Positions 54,225-62,926 of a stretch of DNA of 64,000 nt are shown piece by piece (position 1 is the first letter of the stretch; every line of letters begins with the position of its first letter). The stretch lies in the NCBI RefSeq assembly GCF_003464595.1, contig NZ_QRZF01000007.1:62001-126000 (forward strand), in the 5' to 3' direction. Under the pieces are notes generated by a model that was not told the DNA's origin, made no database searches, and worked only from the letters and a program-made list of their open reading frames with translations. The DNA is from Bacteroides intestinalis. GTDB taxonomy: Bacteria; Bacteroidota; Bacteroidia; Bacteroidales; Bacteroidaceae. The translations under genes were made by a program, and so were the position numbers.

Positions 54225-55487
54225 TTAGTAATTAAATATATTTCGTCCTACTACCGTATTCAAGTTCTCCATGGCCAGAAAAACATCTTTCCGGGTCTCA
54301 TACAATTGCAAACTTGTTTCCTTATAACTCTCGTAATAATCGACAAATTCCAGCATACTGATATTACGCTTACGGAAATTCTCGTTCACCCCTTCAATCA
54401 ACCGGTTGAAGTTCTTTTCCAAGTCATCGTCTGCTGATTGATAAAGTTCCATAGCCTTTTCCAGACGGGAATACGCCACATACAGTTCCGAGTTTGCCCT
54501 GTTCTCTGTGTATTCTTTCTCTTTCAGGCTCTTTTCTATCTCCAGTTTGGCTGACTTGATATTACCCTGATTTCGATTGAAAATAGGAACAGAGAAGCTA
54601 AGACCTACGGCAAAATAATTGTTGATGAAGTTTCCTGCACGGTCGTAAATACCCTGAATGGCAAACTCCGGAGCGGCCAATGAACGCTGTAACTTCAAAT
54701 TCGCTTTGGAAGCCTCAAGCATGGAGAAAGCCAACCGTTGGTCGGGGCGGGAAGGTAACAAGGAATCCAGATCGGCAAGTGACAGACCAGACAATTCCAA
54801 CCGGCTCAGCATCGTTTCATCCAAAAGTATTTCTATCTCCTGAGTGACCGGCAAGTTTAATAACATCTTCAGATTCCCCCTCTTCGATACCAACTCATTT
54901 ACTGCATCATTCTTCTCCTTTCTCAGTGATAACAGTAATGCCTGCATACGGGATAATTCCAACAATGAAATATTCCCCTTCTCTGCCATATTCTTATAGA
55001 ATAGAAGCAGTTCCTCTAAAGAAGTGATCTCTTTATCATAAATCTGCACGGACTTGGTTAGGAAATACATTTCGACACAGGTTTCCTTCAACTCACTGTT
55101 TAAGGTGCGTGCTACTTCCTCAAATTGCAATAAAGCGGATTGGTGATTGATCTTTTCCAGACGTATTCGTTTGTTTCGTTGTCCAGCAAGATTGATGGCT
55201 TGTTCTATCTGCACTCCGGACTCTCCTTCTTTCCCCAAATCAAAATACTTACCGTTCAGGCGGTTATAAATATTCTGCTCCAATGTGATAACGGGGTTAT
55301 TAAATAATTTAGCCTGCACCACTTGTGCCTGTGCCATGTCTACATTGTAATATTCGGCAACCAGTAAAAGATTGTGGGTACGGAAAAGTTCCTCCGCCTC
55401 CTTCATCGTCAACTTTAACGGATTCGATTGCGCCCACAGGCTGCATGAGAAAATAAGAAAAAGGGTAAATGTAATCTGCCTCATCAT
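54225..55487 (-). CDS. czcC: TolC-family outer-membrane efflux protein, CzcC type
   Basis: A 420-aa outer-membrane channel from the ATG at 55487 (MMRQITFTLFLIFSCSLWAQ signal peptide). Two outer-membrane-efflux repeats are seen, the first starting LTMKEAEELFRTHN and the second with FAIQGIYDRAGNF and VGLSFSVPIFNRNQG. Long coiled-coil helices lie between. It is the first gene of the operon; the promoter and an inverted repeat are 20-50 nt upstream. Confidence 0.92.
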   Translation of the reverse strand: MMRQITFTLFLIFSCSLWAQSNPLKLTMKEAEELFRTHNLLLVAEYYNVDMAQAQVVQAKLFNNPVITLEQNIYNRLNGKYFDLGKEGESGVQIEQAINLAGQRNKRIRLEKINHQSALLQFEEVARTLNSELKETCVEMYFLTKSVQIYDKEITSLEELLLFYKNMAEKGNISLLELSRMQALLLSLRKEKNDAVNELVSKRGNLKMLLNLPVTQEIEILLDETMLSRLELSGLSLADLDSLLPSRPDQRLAFSMLEASKANLKLQRSLAAPEFAIQGIYDRAGNFINNYFAVGLSFSVPIFNRNQGNIKSAKLEIEKSLKEKEYTENRANSELYVAYSRLEKAMELYQSADDDLEKNFNRLIEGVNENFRKRNISMLEFVDYYESYKETSLQLYETRKDVFLAMENLNTVVGRNIFNY

Positions 55488-55506
55488 TGTTTTATCAATT
55501 TTGAGG

Positions 55507-55534
55507 CAAAAGTACAACTCCTTAAAAATTAAGG
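55507..55534 (-). promoter_or_regulatory. czc operon promoter -7 box with palindromic operator candidate
   Basis: Minus-strand TACTTTTG (55507-55514) is a good -7 element 19 nt before the start codon. Five bases upstream of it lies CCTTAAAAATTAAGG (55520-55534), a 6+3+6 palindrome. No good -33 TTTG is found at the right distance, as often in activated promoters. The linked response regulator is the natural ligand (inference). Confidence 0.55.
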
Positions 55535-55590
55535 CTTCCGGAACGGATTATAATAAACTTATACGAGATTAGAAAATGATTAGAAATCAC

Positions 55591-57918
55591 TTATGGAAGG
55601 ATGGAACGGTGTGCACCCATCTTTTCATAAGGCAGCGTAAACCAGAAAGTAGAACCTTTACCCAACTCAGACAGCACTCCGATCTCGCCTTTGAGTTCCT
55701 TCACGATATTCTGTGAAATAGCCAGTCCAAGTCCGGTTCCTTGTTTGAAAGAATCGAGCTTTACAAAACGGTTGAATATATCCGCCACTTTTTCAGGAGG
55801 GATACCGGTACCGGTATCTGTCACAAAGAAGCGTATATAACCATCTTTGGGCTCTTCATACCCGAACGTGATACTCCCTGTATTTGTAAACTTCATGGCA
55901 TTGCTGATGAAATTATTCAGTACCTGAGTAATTCTACGCTGGTCAGTATATAAAAGAAGATCCGGCATAGGCGTCACTGCACATATAGCCACATTCGCAT
56001 TCGGTTGTCTCATCCTGGCAGCCTGTTCTATTTCAGACAACATCTTATTTACGTCTATATTCGCATAGACATATTCCAGTGTACCGGCTTCTATCTTTGA
56101 TAAATCCAGGATGTCATTGATCAGTTGCAATAATATATCATTGTTCTTACTAATGATACTGAGGTATTCTATCCGTTCTTCTTCCGATACATCTTCAGCC
56201 AGTATACTCGAAAAACCAACTATTGCATTGAGAGGAGTACGTATCTCATGGCTCATATTAGCCAGAAAAGCCGATTTAATCCGGTTCGACTCTTCAGCCT
56301 CTTCCTTAGCCAGGCGCAGTTTGCGTTCCAGAATCTTCTGGTCTGTAATATCCCAGGCTGTATAGAGAATCCACTTACGCCCGTCGGAAAATGAAACTAT
56401 ATTATTATTCTGGAAAGTAAACCGTTCCTCGTTCTTATTCGTAAAGAAACGCCTGGTACCAAATTGGGCAATTCCCGTTCTTACCAATTCTTCATCTTCT
56501 TTCCTGATCATCGTTGCAGCCTCAGGCATTATATCGAAATCAGTTCTTCCAATCGCCTCCTTAGCTGGATATTCAAAGAGCTCTTCAGCCTTTTTGTTTA
56601 TAAAAGTATAACGCATATCATTATCGACATCTTTCACCTTGGCTGCAATAGGAAGGTTATCGAGAATATTTTCAAGCAAATGCAGATGCTCTTGCCACTC
56701 CGTTTCTCTCACTTTTTTGATACGCTTGTGCATAAAGTAAAATAGCAGTAGGACAATAGCAGTACCCAACACAATCACAACATAAATAATATTCTTTTGG
56801 ATAAAACTGGGCGGAACATCACAATAAACCGCATTTTTAGGAAAGTTATCTAATGGAACTCCCTTGTCAAGCAATGTCTGGTAATTAAGATAGGTATTGG
56901 GCGTACCGGCAACAACCGTTTTCGCCCCGTATGTACCATCCTTTTTCAGTGCACCTCTAATTTCACCGATAACGGTACTTTCCACATCGGAACTGCCTAT
57001 ATAATGTCCACCGGCAAATAAAGCATGAACCCTTGTGAACTGGTCAGACAACGAGAATACCGGCTTTTTAACTATACCGGAAATATAAGAATGCATTCTC
57101 TCATCAGGATAATACTTTTCAGACAAATTCTGACTGGCTACATTCACCCACGAACAGTAGATAATACCTGTCTCTTTACCACACTCATTAATCATGCGAA
57201 GCATTGTTTCTGTATTTGTCTGAGGATATGTAATAAATTCCATATCCAAATCAGAAAAGTATTGCTGATGTATTTCTTCTGCTTTTTTCCGAATTAGAGA
57301 ACAGATAAATCTGTCATCCGATAACAAGATAACCTTTTTCATTTCAGGAGTAATCTCCTTCATCAATTCTATGGTTTCTTTGATACAAACAGGAATATTT
57401 ATGGCAGTCACATTATACCGTTCCAGCATTTCCGGTCTAGTGATAATCTGATCTTCAGGTATATATTCGCCATTGTAGTACTTATTTATATCAGCCGACG
57501 TATGCGGCATCGAGTGGCAAATAATTGTAGGTACTCCTTTCCAGATAGTGTCAAAAAGCGGTTTACAAACGTACCATCCCGGATCACCTACAAATATGAC
57601 AGCTTGGGGAGGCACAGAATATTTATCCTTTAGATAATCAACCTTCTGATCTATTTCCTGTTGATTATTGAAATGCCATGTTGTGAGAGTCTCCGAATAT
57701 ACCTTCACCAATTTTTCTTCATTGAATGCCTTTTCTACGGTTTCAAGTAGATCATAAGCCCATTTCTCACGAAAAGTGGAAGAACTGATAAGAACAATAT
57801 ACTCTTGATCTTTTGTATCAGCCATCGTCTTGGGCACCAGAAATAAACAAGCGAAAATAGCAACCGCAAGTATTCGAAATGTCAAAGGGGGATACAGAAA
57901 TGTATTCTGATTTGGCAT
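55591..57918 (-). CDS. Orphan sensor histidine kinase with periplasmic binding-protein domain and PAS
   Basis: A 775-aa kinase. A signal or anchor helix (about residues 12-33) is followed by a periplasmic domain of about 340 residues resembling ABC-type substrate-binding proteins ([36 protein letters not shown]). One TM helix (about 378-400), a PAS domain ([15 protein letters not shown] ... WDITDQK), HisKA with [16 protein letters not shown], and HATPase_c with [23 protein letters not shown] and [10 protein letters not shown] follow. No receiver domain is fused and no response regulator is adjacent. TAACTTTG at 57971-57978 probably marks its promoter. Confidence 0.9.
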   Translation of the reverse strand: MPNQNTFLYPPLTFRILAVAIFACLFLVPKTMADTKDQEYIVLISSSTFREKWAYDLLETVEKAFNEEKLVKVYSETLTTWHFNNQQEIDQKVDYLKDKYSVPPQAVIFVGDPGWYVCKPLFDTIWKGVPTIICHSMPHTSADINKYYNGEYIPEDQIITRPEMLERYNVTAINIPVCIKETIELMKEITPEMKKVILLSDDRFICSLIRKKAEEIHQQYFSDLDMEFITYPQTNTETMLRMINECGKETGIIYCSWVNVASQNLSEKYYPDERMHSYISGIVKKPVFSLSDQFTRVHALFAGGHYIGSSDVESTVIGEIRGALKKDGTYGAKTVVAGTPNTYLNYQTLLDKGVPLDNFPKNAVYCDVPPSFIQKNIIYVVIVLGTAIVLLLFYFMHKRIKKVRETEWQEHLHLLENILDNLPIAAKVKDVDNDMRYTFINKKAEELFEYPAKEAIGRTDFDIMPEAATMIRKEDEELVRTGIAQFGTRRFFTNKNEERFTFQNNNIVSFSDGRKWILYTAWDITDQKILERKLRLAKEEAEESNRIKSAFLANMSHEIRTPLNAIVGFSSILAEDVSEEERIEYLSIISKNNDILLQLINDILDLSKIEAGTLEYVYANIDVNKMLSEIEQAARMRQPNANVAICAVTPMPDLLLYTDQRRITQVLNNFISNAMKFTNTGSITFGYEEPKDGYIRFFVTDTGTGIPPEKVADIFNRFVKLDSFKQGTGLGLAISQNIVKELKGEIGVLSELGKGSTFWFTLPYEKMGAHRSILP

Positions 57919-58140
57919 ATTGGGTAAATATTAAAATATAAAATGGCAAAAGCTTCTCAACTATCCTTTGCAAAGTTAGGAAAAAATAAATGCCTAAGAA
58001 ATATCCAATGGCAAATTTGCATATTACGTTCATCTTTTTGTTGTTTATATCCGTATTGAACACTAATTGTGAAATAGGATCAGGTATAACGCTGATGAAA
58101 TAGAAAAAAGTATCGCATTTATAACTTGAACTGTCTCGTC

Positions 58141-58308
58141 CTGGTGAAAAACGCAATTGATTACACTCAGTCAAATGGAATAATAGAGGGGCTCGTCAAT
58201 AAATTAAAAACGATTAAACGCATGATGTATGGAAGGGCGGGATTAGAACTGCTAAAAAGAAAAATGGTACTAACAAATAAAAGTCTTCAACCAAAGTGAT
58301 GAAGAACC
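58141..58308 (+). mobile_element. 3' remnant of an ISL3-family insertion sequence
   Basis: The frame from 58141 to the TGA at 58297-58299 encodes the C-terminal end of an ISL3-type transposase, with QSNGIIEGLVNKLKTIKR followed by MMYGRAGLELLKRK: the family's conserved catalytic Glu and K-R-YGRA motif. Everything upstream of about 58096 is missing or out of frame, so only about 50 codons survive. The bases 58283-58308, read inward, start GGTTCTTCATCACTTTGG and look like the element's terminal inverted repeat; no left copy was found. It marks past insertion and loss in this region. Confidence 0.75.
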
Positions 58309-58319
58309 ACCTATACTAG

Positions 58320-58520
58320 GACAAGACACATAAACGGAAGTTTGAAATTAGGAACGACATCTTCAAGGTAGAGAAAAGTCCGACCGATGATAGCAAATTG
58401 TTGCTGACCATAAACAAGCAGCCGATAGGGGAATGGTTCAAAGAAGAATTTAGCAAACTTCAGCATAGTTTACGAAAATCTACCGAAGTTCCGAGAAAGA
58501 GTAAAGGATACAGATTGTAA
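58320..58520 (+). pseudogene. Truncated 3' end of an unidentified gene next to the IS remnant
   Basis: An open frame without a start codon reads HKRKFEIRNDIFKVEKSP, then LLLTINKQPIGEWFKEEF, and ends KSKGYRL at a TAA (58518-58520). Composition is that of a real protein C-terminus with a basic tail. It is cut on its left by the IS remnant. I do not recognise the family; a gene from a conjugative element is possible but unsupported. A hairpin terminator follows after 26 nt. Confidence 0.5.
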
Positions 58521-58546
58521 AGTGTTAATATACTCAAATTGAATAG

Positions 58547-58585
58547 AAAGGGGTAATCAAATTATACTTGATTTACTCCTTTTTT
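58547..58585 (+). terminator. Intrinsic terminator after the gene remnant
   Basis: AAAGGGGTAATCAA pairs with TTGATTTACTCCTTT (one bulge, one wobble), and the right arm runs into a T-rich tract ending at 58585. Confidence 0.65.
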
Positions 58586-58594
58586 GTACCTTTA
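58568..58594 (+). promoter_or_regulatory. Possible promoter ahead of the helicase locus
   Basis: TTG (58568-58570), 16 nt, TACCTTTA (58587-58594), close to the Bacteroides consensus but with a short gap and a final A. It overlaps the terminator. It could serve the short frame at 58618 and, further on, the helicase gene 260 nt away. Confidence 0.35.
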
Positions 58595-58617
58595 TGCCAT
58601 AGCTTATTAAGTTTGAC

Positions 58618-58674
58618 ATGGAATTATCAAATTGGTTCAAAGGTTCTGAAAAAGGAATAACCCATACTCTATGA
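58618..58674 (+). pseudogene. Short frame, probable gene-start remnant
   Basis: An 18-codon frame reading MELSNWFKGSEKGITHTL and then stop. The codons look like the beginning of a protein rather than random sequence, and a promoter-like element lies 24 nt upstream. The rest of the gene, if any, is gone. From here to 58855 (about 180 nt) I see only AT-rich DNA with no further feature. Confidence 0.3.
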
Positions 58675-58855
58675 ACAAAGTAAAGTGATTCTAAAAATTG
58701 GACAGATTGAACATTATCCAGTTATGGTTATATTAAGAGTTATATGAAAAGACAAACAATGATATAGATTCTTTTTTCAAAAACCGATGATTTCTGAGTG
58801 TAAGATGTGAGATGCACACTTATATTCTTATATATAACTTAAAAAAGTACAAAGT

Positions 58856-60829
58856 ATGGCAACACTTTATCCTTCTATTGAAGTTATTAGAAAGCGAAAA
58901 CCAGAAGCTACTTCTGGTGAAAAAGCCTTACTCTCTTTTTTGTTAAATGCCTATGATCATGAATATGAGATATTCTTTCAGCCATTTTTAAATGGAGATT
59001 TGCCTGACATTATAGTAATTCACAAAGGGGGAGGTGTTATGATTTTCGAGGTAAAAGATTGGGATTTATCAAATTATCATGTAAACGAGAAGGGAAATTG
59101 GATAGTAAATTGTAACAATTCCGTGTATAAGAACAACCCACTTAACCAAGTTTTGAAATATAAGAAAAACTTATATGATTTGCATATCGATTCTTTATTG
59201 AGTTTACATTTAAAGGATTATAAATATTGGTATGTGGTGAGTTGCGCTGTATATTTTCATTGCCATACGACTGAATATGCACAAAACTTTTGTAAAGGAG
59301 CAAAGCCTACAGATAAATACAAGACTTTCCTTAATAAGAATTTTACCATAATTGGAAATGATGCTTTAAAGAAAGAAATAATGGACGCTATTTTTGAGAA
59401 GCGATGGATAAGCAAAAAAAGCCATTATTTTACAGATGAATTATATAACAGTTTTGTACGCATACTGAAACCGTCCTATCATACAATAGAAGAAGGACTC
59501 GGTTATAAATTATCGAAAGAGCAAGAATTATTAGCAAAAAGTGAAGAAGGTGCGAGAAAAAGAATCAAGGGGGTAGCAGGCTCTGGTAAAACATTGGTTT
59601 TAGCAGAAAGAGCAGTAAATGCCCATAAGAGGACGCATAATTGTGTACTCATTTTAACTTACAACATAACACTTAGGAATTACATTCACGATAAGATTAG
59701 TGCAGTTCGTCAAGAGTTTGCTTGGGAATACTTTCATATAAGTAATTACCACGACTTCATTAATAATAATATGAATAATGTTGGGCTTGAGTTTGATTTT
59801 CTTAAAGATGAAGAAGGAAATAGTAGATTCATTTCTTCAAAAGAAGAATATAATAAATTGGCAGATTTGCATGTATATTCAAATCTTCAACTTTTTGAAA
59901 ACCACCAAGAAGAGTTACGTAAATACGAAACAATACTGATAGATGAGACCCAAGACTATCAAAAAAATTGGATAAGGATTATTATGAACTATTTTGCTAG
60001 TGATAATGCTGAAATTGTTGCATTTGCCGATGAAAAACAAAATATCTATTCCAGAGAACTAGATAATGATAAAATGCCTAGAATACCAGTACAAACTGGT
60101 GCTTGGGATAGAAAGTTAAATAAAAGCTATCGTTTATCTCAAAAAATAGCATTATTAGTAACTGATTTTCAAAAACATTTCTTTGCGGATAAATATATAG
60201 TAGAACAGCAAATTGAGACTAATGCGATGATGTCTTTATTTGATGAGCCTTACATTGAATACCATTATTATCCCATTGAAGAAAATATCAAAGAAGACAA
60301 TAACATTGCTACTTATATTTATCAACAGATAAAAGAGCATAGATTTAATTCTAATGATGTGACAATTTTGTCTTCTCGCATCAGGATGTTACGCAAACTG
60401 GATTATATGTTACGAACAGAAAGCAAAGAAAAAACAAACATTATGTTTGAAACCAGAGAAGAATTTATGAAATTATACCCAAAAGCCAAAACTGGGTTTG
60501 AAAGTAACGCTAAAATACTAAAAATAAGAAAAAACAGGAAAGCTAATTTTTGGATGAATAGAGGAACCATTAAATTATCTACCATACATTCTTTTAAAGG
60601 ATGGGAAAGTCCTGTTTTGTTTTTGGTTGTAGAAGATAATCTGAAAGCAACAAAAAAATTAGCTAACACACGACCTTATGAATTTTCTGACGAGTTAGTA
60701 TATACAGGTATCACACGTTGTCAAAACTATCTATTTATTATCAACTCTGGTAACCAACAATACCACGAATATTTTTCCAATTGCAATTTAATTGATAAAA
60801 AAATAGAACCAAACAAAGAGAGAAAATAA
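58856..60829 (+). CDS. NERD nuclease domain fused to a UvrD-like SF1 helicase
   Basis: A 657-aa protein. Residues about 15-110 are a NERD (PD-(D/E)xK-like) nuclease domain: E22 in SGEKALLSF, D51 in GDLPDIIVIH, and E65/K67 in MIFEVKDW. Residues about 235 to the end are an SF1 helicase: Walker A GVAGSGKT (239-246), Walker B LIDETQD (361-367), motif III AFADEKQNIY, motif IV-like KSYRLSQK, motif V TIHSFKGWE (576-584), motif VI YTGITRCQ (616-623). All catalytic residues are present. Base composition is far more AT-rich than its neighbours, a sign of transfer. Nuclease-helicase fusions of this general design include anti-phage proteins (Nhi-like); a defence role is inferred, not shown. Confidence 0.92.
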   Translation: MATLYPSIEVIRKRKPEATSGEKALLSFLLNAYDHEYEIFFQPFLNGDLPDIIVIHKGGGVMIFEVKDWDLSNYHVNEKGNWIVNCNNSVYKNNPLNQVLKYKKNLYDLHIDSLLSLHLKDYKYWYVVSCAVYFHCHTTEYAQNFCKGAKPTDKYKTFLNKNFTIIGNDALKKEIMDAIFEKRWISKKSHYFTDELYNSFVRILKPSYHTIEEGLGYKLSKEQELLAKSEEGARKRIKGVAGSGKTLVLAERAVNAHKRTHNCVLILTYNITLRNYIHDKISAVRQEFAWEYFHISNYHDFINNNMNNVGLEFDFLKDEEGNSRFISSKEEYNKLADLHVYSNLQLFENHQEELRKYETILIDETQDYQKNWIRIIMNYFASDNAEIVAFADEKQNIYSRELDNDKMPRIPVQTGAWDRKLNKSYRLSQKIALLVTDFQKHFFADKYIVEQQIETNAMMSLFDEPYIEYHYYPIEENIKEDNNIATYIYQQIKEHRFNSNDVTILSSRIRMLRKLDYMLRTESKEKTNIMFETREEFMKLYPKAKTGFESNAKILKIRKNRKANFWMNRGTIKLSTIHSFKGWESPVLFLVVEDNLKATKKLANTRPYEFSDELVYTGITRCQNYLFIINSGNQQYHEYFSNCNLIDKKIEPNKERK

Positions 60830-60837
60830 TTCAAATC

Positions 60838-60981
60838 TTCATTCATCAGGTGATACGCCAACGGTTTTCCTTTTGCCGTCAGCCCCTCATCAAAGAGCAG
60901 TTGGGTATCCAATTCGGTAAGCGTAGAGCCTTCAATGGCTGTGGAGTGGGTAATAAGAGAGTAAAGGTAGTCATAGTCCAA
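60838..60981 (-). pseudogene. Internal fragment of a Fic-family gene
   Basis: The minus strand encodes YSLITHSTAIEGSTLTEL then LLFDEGLTAKGKPLAYHLMN. This is the N-terminal domain of Fic AMP-transferases and includes the inhibitory-helix motif (S/T)xxxE(G/N), here STAIEG. A TAA lies just before it in frame, and on the other side it stops at the helicase gene's 3' end. The catalytic HxFx(D/E)GNGR motif is gone. It is thus a relic, cut at both ends. Its composition matches the host chromosome better than the helicase does. Confidence 0.75.
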
Positions 60982-61045
60982 ACCAACAAGTTACGAGGAG
61001 TAGAAAAGAAAAGCGGAGAGAGTTTTTCAACTTTCTCCGCCTCAG

Positions 61046-61129
61046 TACCCAGACCCGGGGTCGAACCGGGATGGAAGTGAATCCACTGGTGTTTGAGACC
61101 AGCGCGTCTACCGATTCCGCCATCTGGGC
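61046..61129 (-). tRNA. tRNA-Leu (anticodon CAA)
   Basis: An 84-nt class II tRNA. Acceptor stem GCCCAGA/TCTGGGT (one G-T pair), discriminator A, anticodon stem CTGGT/ACCAG around loop CTCAAAC (CAA), a long variable arm, and T arm with GGTTCGACC. CCA is not encoded. Its 3' end faces the accessory region to the left, the usual side for element integration. Confidence 0.97.
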
Positions 61130-61153
61130 ATGCTTGATTTCTCAATTGCGGTG

Positions 61154-61183
61154 CAAAGATACAGCTTTTTTCTAAACCTGCAA
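61154..61183 (-). promoter_or_regulatory. Promoter of tRNA-Leu
   Basis: Minus-strand TTG (61181-61183), exactly 19 nt, TATCTTTG (61154-61161). The tRNA begins 25 nt after the -7 element. Confidence 0.75.
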
Positions 61184-61286
61184 TACTTTTCCTAAAAAAA
61201 GGAGAAAAAAGTCATAAAACATTCTGCAAACATTCCATGTTTCCAAAATATAGTGTACTTTAGCAGAAACTTTTAAAACAAACGAT

Positions 61287-62372
61287 ATGACAACAAATAA
61301 GGATAATTTTTGTGTTATCATGGGGGGCGGCATCGGTAGCCGGTTCTGGCCATTCAGTCGAAAAACACTTCCAAAACAGTTTCTGGACTTCTTCGGCACA
61401 GGAAGATCACTCTTACAACAGACTTTCGACCGCTTCAACAAAGTTATTCCTACGGAGAACATACTTATTGTTACAAACGACCTGTATGCCGACCTCGTAA
61501 AGGAGCAACTGCCCGAATTGAATCCTGAACAGATATTACTGGAACCTACACGCAGAAATACAGCTCCGTGCATTGCATGGGCAGCCTATCACATCCGCGC
61601 ATTGAACCCGAATGCAAATATTGTGGTAGCTCCATCCGACCATTTGATTCTGAAAGAGGGTGAATTCCTTGATGCTATCGAAAGAGGCTTATCTTTCGTA
61701 TCACAATCAGAAAAACTACTTACCCTCGGCATCAAACCAAATCGTCCTGAAACAGGCTATGGCTATATACAGATAGCCGAACAAAGCGGAGATAATTTCT
61801 ACAAAGTGAAAACCTTCACCGAAAAACCGGAGTTGGAATTAGCTAAAGTATTCGTAGAAAGCGGAGAATTTTATTGGAACTCCGGACTCTTTATGTGGAA
61901 TGTAAACTCTGTCATTAAAGCTGTAGAAGCATTACTCCCCGAACTGGCTTCTAAATTGGTTCCGGGTAAAGACGTATATGGCACTCCAGCCGAAAAGGCT
62001 TTTATCGATGAGAACTTCCCTGCATGCCCCAATGTCTCCGTTGACTTCGGTATCATGGAAAAGGCCGACAATGTATATGTTTCATTAGGAGATTTCGGTT
62101 GGTCCGACTTAGGAACATGGGGTTCCCTTTACGACTTGTCTCCAAAAGATGAGGAAGGAAATGTGACGCTGAAATGCCAGTCATTATTATACAATAGCAA
62201 AGGAAATGTTGTAGTACTCCCAGAAAATAAGCTCGCTGTCATCGACGGACTGGAAGGTTATCTTATTGCCGAGTCAGACAATGTGCTGCTCATCTGCAAA
62301 AAAGACGAAGAACATTCCATTCGTAAATATGTAAACGATGCACAAATAAAATTGGGTGAAGATTATATTTAA
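61287..62372 (+). CDS. Mannose-1-phosphate guanylyltransferase
   Basis: A 361-aa cytosolic nucleotidyltransferase that makes GDP-mannose, precursor of GDP-fucose and of surface glycans. The N-terminal signature is GGGIGSRFWPFSRKTLPKQF, then LEPTRRNTAPCIAWAAY, GYGYIQ and VKTFTEKPE. FYWNSGLFMWN and DFGIMEKADNVYV are also present. Only the transferase domain is found; the phosphomannose isomerase domain of bifunctional ManC proteins is absent. A TACTTTAG box lies 24 nt upstream. Confidence 0.93.
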   Translation: MTTNKDNFCVIMGGGIGSRFWPFSRKTLPKQFLDFFGTGRSLLQQTFDRFNKVIPTENILIVTNDLYADLVKEQLPELNPEQILLEPTRRNTAPCIAWAAYHIRALNPNANIVVAPSDHLILKEGEFLDAIERGLSFVSQSEKLLTLGIKPNRPETGYGYIQIAEQSGDNFYKVKTFTEKPELELAKVFVESGEFYWNSGLFMWNVNSVIKAVEALLPELASKLVPGKDVYGTPAEKAFIDENFPACPNVSVDFGIMEKADNVYVSLGDFGWSDLGTWGSLYDLSPKDEEGNVTLKCQSLLYNSKGNVVVLPENKLAVIDGLEGYLIAESDNVLLICKKDEEHSIRKYVNDAQIKLGEDYI

Positions 62373-62420
62373 CCGGGAAATGAGAATTGAAAGCACAGAC
62401 TTTCAAACCGAAATAAAGGA

Positions 62421-62451
62421 AACGGGGACTGAATTTACTTCAGTCCCCGTT
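62421..62451. terminator. Bidirectional terminator between the mannose-1-P and HIT genes
   Basis: A perfect 13-bp stem (AACGGGGACTGAA, 62421-62433, with 62439-62451) with a 5-nt loop, between convergent gene ends. Confidence 0.8.
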
Positions 62452-62480
62452 CTTATTATCAAAAGGAAGGAGTTTTATTT

Positions 62481-62873
62481 TTAGAGCGCTGTACGAATCG
62501 CTTCGGCAATTGCTTTAAATTCTTCATCAGAAAGCTTCAGCTTCGGATTAGAGAACAGCATATCCGATTCTTTCTGGATAGGAATGAGATGTATATGCGC
62601 ATGAGGTACTTCTAAACCAATCACTGCTTCACCCACTTTCTTACAAGGAAAAGCTTTCTCGATGGCACGTGCCACTTTCTTGGCGAAAACATGCATTGCT
62701 GCCAAATCTTCGTCACTCAAATCAAAGATATAATCCACTTCCTGCTTGGGAACGACCAACGTATGACCTTTCACCAACGGATTGATGTCCAGAAACGCAA
62801 AGAACTTATCATCCTCTGCCACCTTATAGCTCGGTATTTCACCTGCGATAATTCTACTGAATATTGTTGCCAT
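62481..62873 (-). CDS. HIT-family nucleotide hydrolase/transferase
   Basis: A 130-aa protein from the ATG at 62873 (MATIFSRIIAGEIPSYKVAE). The histidine triad HAHIHLIPI is present, and FLDINPLVKGHTLVVPK is typical of the Hint/YcfF branch, which hydrolyses purine nucleoside phosphoramidates. It is 53 nt downstream of greA and is probably cotranscribed with it. Confidence 0.94.
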   Translation of the reverse strand: MATIFSRIIAGEIPSYKVAEDDKFFAFLDINPLVKGHTLVVPKQEVDYIFDLSDEDLAAMHVFAKKVARAIEKAFPCKKVGEAVIGLEVPHAHIHLIPIQKESDMLFSNPKLKLSDEEFKAIAEAIRTAL

Positions 62874-62926
62874 AGCTTTTATGATATATAAATTAAGGCA
62901 AGCCCGCATGCGGACCTGCCTTTACA

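Noticed and set aside
58274..58333. Continuous frame KVFNQSDEEPP leading into the gene remnant at 58320
   Set aside because: Its first part overlaps the ISL3 transposase end and the likely terminal repeat, so the peptide is an accident of the IS boundary rather than part of the decayed gene.
58141..61129. A tRNA-Leu-anchored integrative element with direct repeat of the tRNA 3' end
   Set aside because: I looked for a second copy of the tRNA 3' end (GGGTCTGGGTACTG and neighbouring bases) at the left border and did not find one; no integrase gene is present. The region is called an accessory pocket only.
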